Shown here: piece after piece, positions 1-4,600 of the stretch
How the letters are laid out: each line of letters starts with the position of its first letter
How positions within the stretch are numbered: the first letter of the stretch is position 1
Source of the DNA: Lentisphaerota bacterium
GTDB taxonomy: Bacteria > Verrucomicrobiota > Kiritimatiellia > RFP12 > UBA1067
Direction of reading: 5' to 3'
Length of the DNA stretch: 6,003 nt
NCBI GenBank assembly: GCA_015061765.1
Contig: SUVZ01000250.1
Span: 1-6,003 of the forward strand
Translations under genes and position numbers: made by a program
Notes under the pieces: model-generated
Databases searched by the model: none
What the model was told of the DNA's origin: nothing
What the model saw: only the letters and a program-made list of their open reading frames with translations

Positions 1-129
1 CGTAATGCTGTTCTGCTCGAACATCACAATCCCGTGGCCCAGTTGCAACGCTCCGATGCGCATGAACAAAGGGAAATCTCGTCAGGAGGTGGCATGAACC
101 GACCCACACTCATGCACGAAGAGCCATAA
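1..129 (+). other. Open reading frame fragment entering from left edge
   Basis: A plus-strand frame is open from base 1 to a TAA at 127-129 (42 residues). It begins RNAVLLEHHNPVAQLQ and ends MNRPTLMHEEP. It could be the C-terminus of a gene lying left of the window. Alternatively, only its last 11 codons, from the ATG at 94 behind a strong ribosome binding site, may be real, as the displaced N-terminus of the ATPase that follows. I do not recognise the peptide as any family. The stretch is too short to judge by codon use, and an open frame of this size is expected by chance, so this is a weak call. Confidence 0.2.
84..90 (+). promoter_or_regulatory. Strong Shine-Dalgarno sequence AGGAGGT
   Basis: AGGAGGT lies three bases before the ATG at 94-96 and 21 bases before a second ATG at 112-114. 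Both ATGs are in the same frame, which stops at 127-129. The ATPase homology starts at about 126 in the neighbouring frame. The site is therefore best read as the ribosome binding site of the ATPase gene, with a one-base discrepancy between start codon and body. The spacing to ATG 94 is a little short. Confidence 0.5.
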
Positions 130-1349
130 AAAGAGATCATTACAGAAAATGGCTTGATGAGTTCCGCGAGAAAAATCTTGTCAAGGTATTGACTGGACTT
201 AGACGTGCAGGCAAGTCAACAATACTTGAAATGTATATGTCTTCTCTGATAGATGAAGGTGTGAATGCGTCGCAAATTATCAGCATAAATTTTGAGCAAC
301 TAGAATTTGCTGAACTAACAGACCCTATCAAACTTCATAACAAGATACTTTCATCCCTTGTTCCCGATAAAACCACGTATGTTTTTCTAGATGAAATTCA
401 ACACGTCAAAAACTACGAGAAGGTGATAGACAGTTTATATATCCGAAAAGGAATAGATTTGTATATAACTGGCTCTACTGCAGATTTACTTTCATCTGAG
501 ATTGCCTCAAGATTGACAGGCAGATATGTAGAAATAAATGTTTTGCCTTTATCGTTCCACGAATATGCCCTTGGTAAAAACTTAAATGATGGCAATTCCA
601 AACAATTATTCATGAGTTACCTCTCTTATGGCGGATTGCCAGGCGCTTTAGAGTTTCACGATAATTCAAGCGCGCAGCGTGAATATATTGAGTCGGTATT
701 TAAAACCATAATTGAAAAGGATGTCCTGAAGTCCAATGATCGAGGACGATTTATCGTTGAACAGATTATACGCTACATGACCGACAATGTCGGATGCCTG
801 ACAAGTGCGAAACGCCTTACCGATCGTCTGTCAGCCGACAATAAAAACGACAAATCGGCAACCGCCTCATATAACACAATTGTCTCATACTTAGAGCGGC
901 TGTGCGATTGCTTCTTTTTCTACAAGGCCGATCGCTTTGATGTTCGTGGCGGCGAACATTTAAAGCTAATCAACAAGTATTATCTAACCGACTTTGGATT
1001 TAAATACTACATCTTGCATAACCCTACACTTGAATTGCAGCAGCTTGTTGAAAATGTGGTTTATTTTGAACTAAAACGACTTAGGTACAAGGTATCCACA
1101 GGCCGCGTCAAAGACAAGGAAGTGGATTTTGTCACGCAAGGCAACGATGGACAAATCAGATACATTCAAGTGGCAGTTTCAATTATAAATCAGGAAAAAC
1201 TTGATCAAGAGCTCGCCGTATTCAAACTGATAAAAGACAATTATCCCAAATACATCCTTACGATGGATGAAATATTTGTTCCTGATCACAATGGAATCAA
1301 GACATTAAATATCATAGACTTCCTTCTTGGAAAGTCAGAATTAAACTAA
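126..1349 (+). CDS. AAA_14/DUF4143-family ATPase, 5' end disrupted
   Basis: This is a P-loop ATPase with the usual two-part layout of the family: an N-terminal AAA_14 domain and a C-terminal DUF4143 region. Residues are counted from the TTG at 189. Walker A is GLRRAGKST (3-11) and Walker B is YVFLDEIQ (64-71). A sensor-like YITGSTADLL follows (92-101), then the family block SRLTGRY...LPLSFHEY (107-126), GGLPGAL (148-154) and FKTIIEKDVL (171-180). Near the C-terminus, E294, EVDF (311-314) and YIQVAV (325-330) resemble a PD-(D/E)XK-like fold with Q where K is usual. The substrate and role of the family are largely unknown, and no signal peptide or membrane segment is seen. Start problem: upstream codons 126-188 encode IKRDHYRKWLDEFREKN then LVKV, which is the normal family N-terminus leading into Walker A. 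Yet there is no ATG, GTG or TTG between the in-frame stop at 63-65 and TTG 189. Starting at TTG would remove the first beta strand, so I take the homology start. The gene is AT-rich compared with its neighbour. Family call sure, start unsure. Confidence 0.9.
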   Translation: MKRDHYRKWLDEFREKNLVKVLTGLRRAGKSTILEMYMSSLIDEGVNASQIISINFEQLEFAELTDPIKLHNKILSSLVPDKTTYVFLDEIQHVKNYEKVIDSLYIRKGIDLYITGSTADLLSSEIASRLTGRYVEINVLPLSFHEYALGKNLNDGNSKQLFMSYLSYGGLPGALEFHDNSSAQREYIESVFKTIIEKDVLKSNDRGRFIVEQIIRYMTDNVGCLTSAKRLTDRLSADNKNDKSATASYNTIVSYLERLCDCFFFYKADRFDVRGGEHLKLINKYYLTDFGFKYYILHNPTLELQQLVENVVYFELKRLRYKVSTGRVKDKEVDFVTQGNDGQIRYIQVAVSIINQEKLDQELAVFKLIKDNYPKYILTMDEIFVPDHNGIKTLNIIDFLLGKSELN

Positions 1350-1465
1350 TACCATTCGCCTTAATATTACAGATTTCAAGTAAAGGAGGACAGCGCAGAG
1401 AGCTCACGTTCGAGTTGGAAGTTCGAGAGCATCATCTACAGCCAACGCTTTTGAAAACAAGCAAA

Positions 1466-1505
1466 TTTGTGATGACCACAGTTTGCAAACTGTGGTCATC
1501 ACAAA
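1466..1505. repeat. 40-bp perfect palindrome, possible bidirectional terminator
   Basis: Every base from 1466 to 1485 pairs with 1505 to 1486, giving 20-bp arms with no spacer. The centre is TTTGCAAA. Pairing fails just outside (A1465 against A1506). It lies 116 bases after the ATPase stop and 121 bases after the minus-strand stop. As RNA it would make a very stable hairpin, but no clear U-tract follows on either strand, only a short TTT run on the minus side. Terminator function is therefore plausible from position rather than from a classic intrinsic signature. A protein-binding site or a repeat-family member is also possible. Confidence 0.75.
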
Positions 1506-1567
1506 ACCTGCCACTGTTTCGAATAGATTTTTAACACTGCTTTACCAGCCTCAATCTTTACCAAAGT

Positions 1568-1597
1568 TACCACCGCATTTTTCAAAATGCGGTGGTA
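1568..1597. repeat. Near-perfect 30-bp palindrome, possible terminator of the minus-strand gene
   Basis: Fourteen base pairs (1568-1581 with 1597-1584) flank the two unpaired central bases TC (1582-1583). The stem is TACCACCGCATTTT and its complement. It starts 29 bases beyond the TAG stop of the large minus-strand gene, a usual place for a terminator, but the following minus-strand bases do not form a T-tract. Its 20-bp core aligns with the core of the palindrome at 1466-1505. Confidence 0.7.
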
Positions 1598-1626
1598 GCC
1601 AAAAGAATGACAATCTACCGTATTTT

Positions 1627-4600
1627 CTACTGCTTCATCTTAACGCGCATGAAGAACTGTTTCGCTGTTGGATCCTTCGGTGTCGCTTTGATCTTCACCT
1701 TGCCGCCTTCGGGTTTGTCGAATTCGATATCGACATTCGCTTCCTTGAATTCGCGCTCATCCAGCAATCCCGCCCCTTCAACGCCAAACACCTTCTCCAG
1801 ATTCGCCGCCGTCGCGTTGTCTCCGACTGTAATGCCGCTTATCGATACGGAAAGGTCGAAGACCCCGGCCGAAGAACCTTGTGTAAATCCGCCAATCATC
1901 AAATCCCCTTCCTTCGGCGCGGCGACCATGAGCGCATCCGTATCAAGCGCGAAAGAGAGCCAAGAATACGCGGAATTCTTCACCTCCTGCGGCGTAACAC
2001 CCGCAAGTCCCAACGCCCAAGTACGATACGCCGCATATTCCGCCGCCGTCGTGATGTTCGCCGCAAGCTTCGCATCCGCCGAGCCTTCTAATGCCGCCGC
2101 GACCTGTTCTGCCGTTGCAGTTGACGAAAGTTCCGGAATGGGTTCTGCCACCGCTGACGGCATCCACGACACTGCATCTACCCAAGCACAATCACCCTCT
2201 GCCGTACGCGTTGATGTGCGCAAGTATGTCCAGCGGATTGTATGTTCTTTATTACCCTCTATCGTAAGAGACACATCTTCCCATCTATCAGTCAGATATT
2301 CAGAAGCGACCTCCGTATCATCCACAACAACCTTTGCATACGCGAAAGGATTGTTTCGATACTGCCCGCCCATCACCTTCCATCTGAATGTCAACGTTCC
2401 TGCGCCATTAACCTTTGTTTCAATCCAAGTGGATTCACCGTTCGAAATGGCTCCACTCTTAACGGAAACACCGTTTGTATATCCAACAGACGTATCTACA
2501 GCCCAATTGACATCTCCACCTGTTGTAAAAGAAAGAGTGGTTGCATCAACCGCTTCAGCAAATGTCCAAACCTTTAATTCCCAGACCGCCGTCAATGTCA
2601 CGTCAGCGGAACCGAACACATAAGTTGCGCCTGCCTGATATGTAGTCTCGCCATCCGACCAGCCCCTGAACACGTATTCGCCGTTATTTAGCGTCCCGGC
2701 ACCAGGCAAGGTCAACTCATAGTCGGCATATTTAACGATCGAATCCGGAACATCGCCATCCGCGCCGCCCGCATCAAACGTCACGGTCACGGGATTTGGC
2801 GTCCATACGAACTCATCCAACCACGCGGCATTTTCCCATCCTGCTCCTTCCTCGTCATAATCATCACGCGTAAACGTCCAAGCCAAGGTGTGTTTACCTG
2901 CTCCCGTTATGATATATTCTACTTTCTGCCATCCGGAATCTCCCGCAATCTTCGCAACTTCCTCCCCATCGATGGTGAATACGACATAATCATACCATTC
3001 ATCATATTCGGCATCCATCTCTTCACAATTTACTTTCCACCAGAATTCCCCGGCGCCCTCACCGACAACTTCTGTCTTGACCGTCGACATCGTGCGTTCC
3101 GGATATTCAGCCGAAGCACCGATTGCCCCACTCCTGAGCGACACAACACCATCATGACTCGTCGAATAATCAATCGCCCATTCCGCATCGTTATTCACAT
3201 CTCCGCTGAAGACGAGTCCGCTTGACGTAGCATTGACAGCATCAGCCCAAGTCCACTCGCGCTCGCTCCATACCGCATAGAGAGTTACTATCGCATTGTT
3301 GTCGTACGCAAGGTTTATCACCTCAGCCTTGTCCGGATAGACCGCTTCCCCTTCAGGCTCTGTCGCCCACCCAAGGAACGCATACCCAGGTCTCGTAAAC
3401 CCATTTTCCGCCAGCTGCGCCGACGTTTCCACCGTCAACCTCTGCTCATCCATCTCACCCGAACCTCCATTTGCGTCAAATACGACTGAATACGTATTAT
3501 ACTTCCATCGGGCGTAGAAAGTATGCGGGCGAGTCAGATCGACAGATGTGACAGCCGTCACACGCGCACCGCCATCCGCAGATGTCCACCATCCGTCAAA
3601 AACAGCGCCTTGCCGTTCCGGATCGGGCGGTAGAATGTATGTCGTACCCGTCACCTGCTCAACATCGAACGCATCCCCGCCGCCGCTTAAATCAAATGTC
3701 ACATCGTAACGGTTGGGCGTCCAATAGGTAATCTGGTTCGAGGTTCCTTCAGGCCAGAACTCCGGCAACGTCTTCGACGTCTCGATCCCGTCCCAGCCGG
3801 TCGAACCGTTTTCAACATATGTCACCAGCGAAGCGGGGACGCCGTCATAGGACGATGCCGTACAGGAAGGCGCATTTCCGACAAAATAGACCTTGGAAAG
3901 ACGCGAACATCCCCAAAACACCGAATCCTCAAGCTCTGAAACATTCTCAGGAATGACAATTTCCGCCAACGCCTCACATCCGGCGAACGCCTGATACGGC
4001 ACTGTGACCAACCCGTTTGGAAGCGCAATCTTCGCAAGCGATGCGCAATTCAGAAACGCGCCCTCTCCAAGCCGTTCGACACCGGCCGGGATGCCCGCAT
4101 CCGCCAGCAATGCGCAGTTCTCGAATGCACATTCCCCAATCTCGACAAGCGTGGAAGGCAGATCGACGGATGTAAGTTTCGAACAGTCCGCAAAAAGCCG
4201 CTCCCCGACACATGTCGTACCGACTGTGACAGAGGCAGACACAATCTCCCCGTAGGCATCGGGGAAAAGACTTTTCACCGTCGCAACATTGCCCGGCATC
4301 GACACCGCCCGAATCTGACCACATCCAGCAAAAGGCGTTTTCCCCATCTCCACGACCGTACCCGGAATGTCGGCACGCGCCAGAAGAGCAAGCCCGTCAA
4401 ACGCACGGCTCCCTATATGCTTGACACCTTCAGGCAAAGAGAGCGACGCAAGATTGGCACATCCGGCAAACGCCTCGTCTCCGATCGTCTCAATTTCTGC
4501 CGGGAACGCGAAAGATGTCATCTGCGTAAGTCCGCTGAACGCTCTCGCCCCTATGTTCGTGATTGTATTGGGAAGATTGAACGACTGAACCGCCAGACAT

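Larger units (their letters stand above)
1350..1626. other. Intergenic region between convergent genes, with two palindromes
   Basis: The 277 bases between the two stop codons hold no credible gene. Present are an orphan Shine-Dalgarno-like AAAGGAGG (1382-1389) with no start codon at a usable distance, a 7-bp direct repeat GTTCGAG (1408-1414 and 1421-1427), and two strong palindromes annotated separately. Short open frames cross the region, for example a 39-codon frame from TTG 1415 to TAA 1532-1534 that reads straight through the first palindrome. None has coding support. Confidence 0.7.

Noticed and set aside
1..63. A minus-strand frame from ATG at 63 to the left edge, beginning MRIGALQLGHGIV, which loosely recalls the N-terminus of tRNA-dihydrouridine synthases.
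   Set aside because: Only 21 residues are visible, there is no ribosome site upstream, and the expected APMAG motif is replaced by FEQNS. Such a resemblance can arise by chance.
1415..1534. A 39-codon plus-strand frame from TTG that translates the first palindrome.
   Set aside because: There is no start codon at proper distance from the AAAGGAGG site, and half of the peptide is simply the palindrome translated.
1466..1597. The two palindromes read as CRISPR repeats or as the terminal inverted repeats of an insertion sequence.
   Set aside because: Each is self-complementary and the two are not identical copies. There are only two, the sequence between them has no transposase, and no target-site duplication was found.
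1483..2091. A 202-codon plus-strand frame starting inside the 40-bp palindrome.
   Set aside because: It crosses the palindromes and then runs antisense to the large gene. The product is arginine-rich with no known domain.
1592..2623. A 343-codon plus-strand open frame.
   Set aside because: It lies antisense to the C-terminal modules of the large minus-strand protein, which has clear domain homology. Its translation is low-complexity, rich in serine, alanine and threonine, with no recognisable domain.
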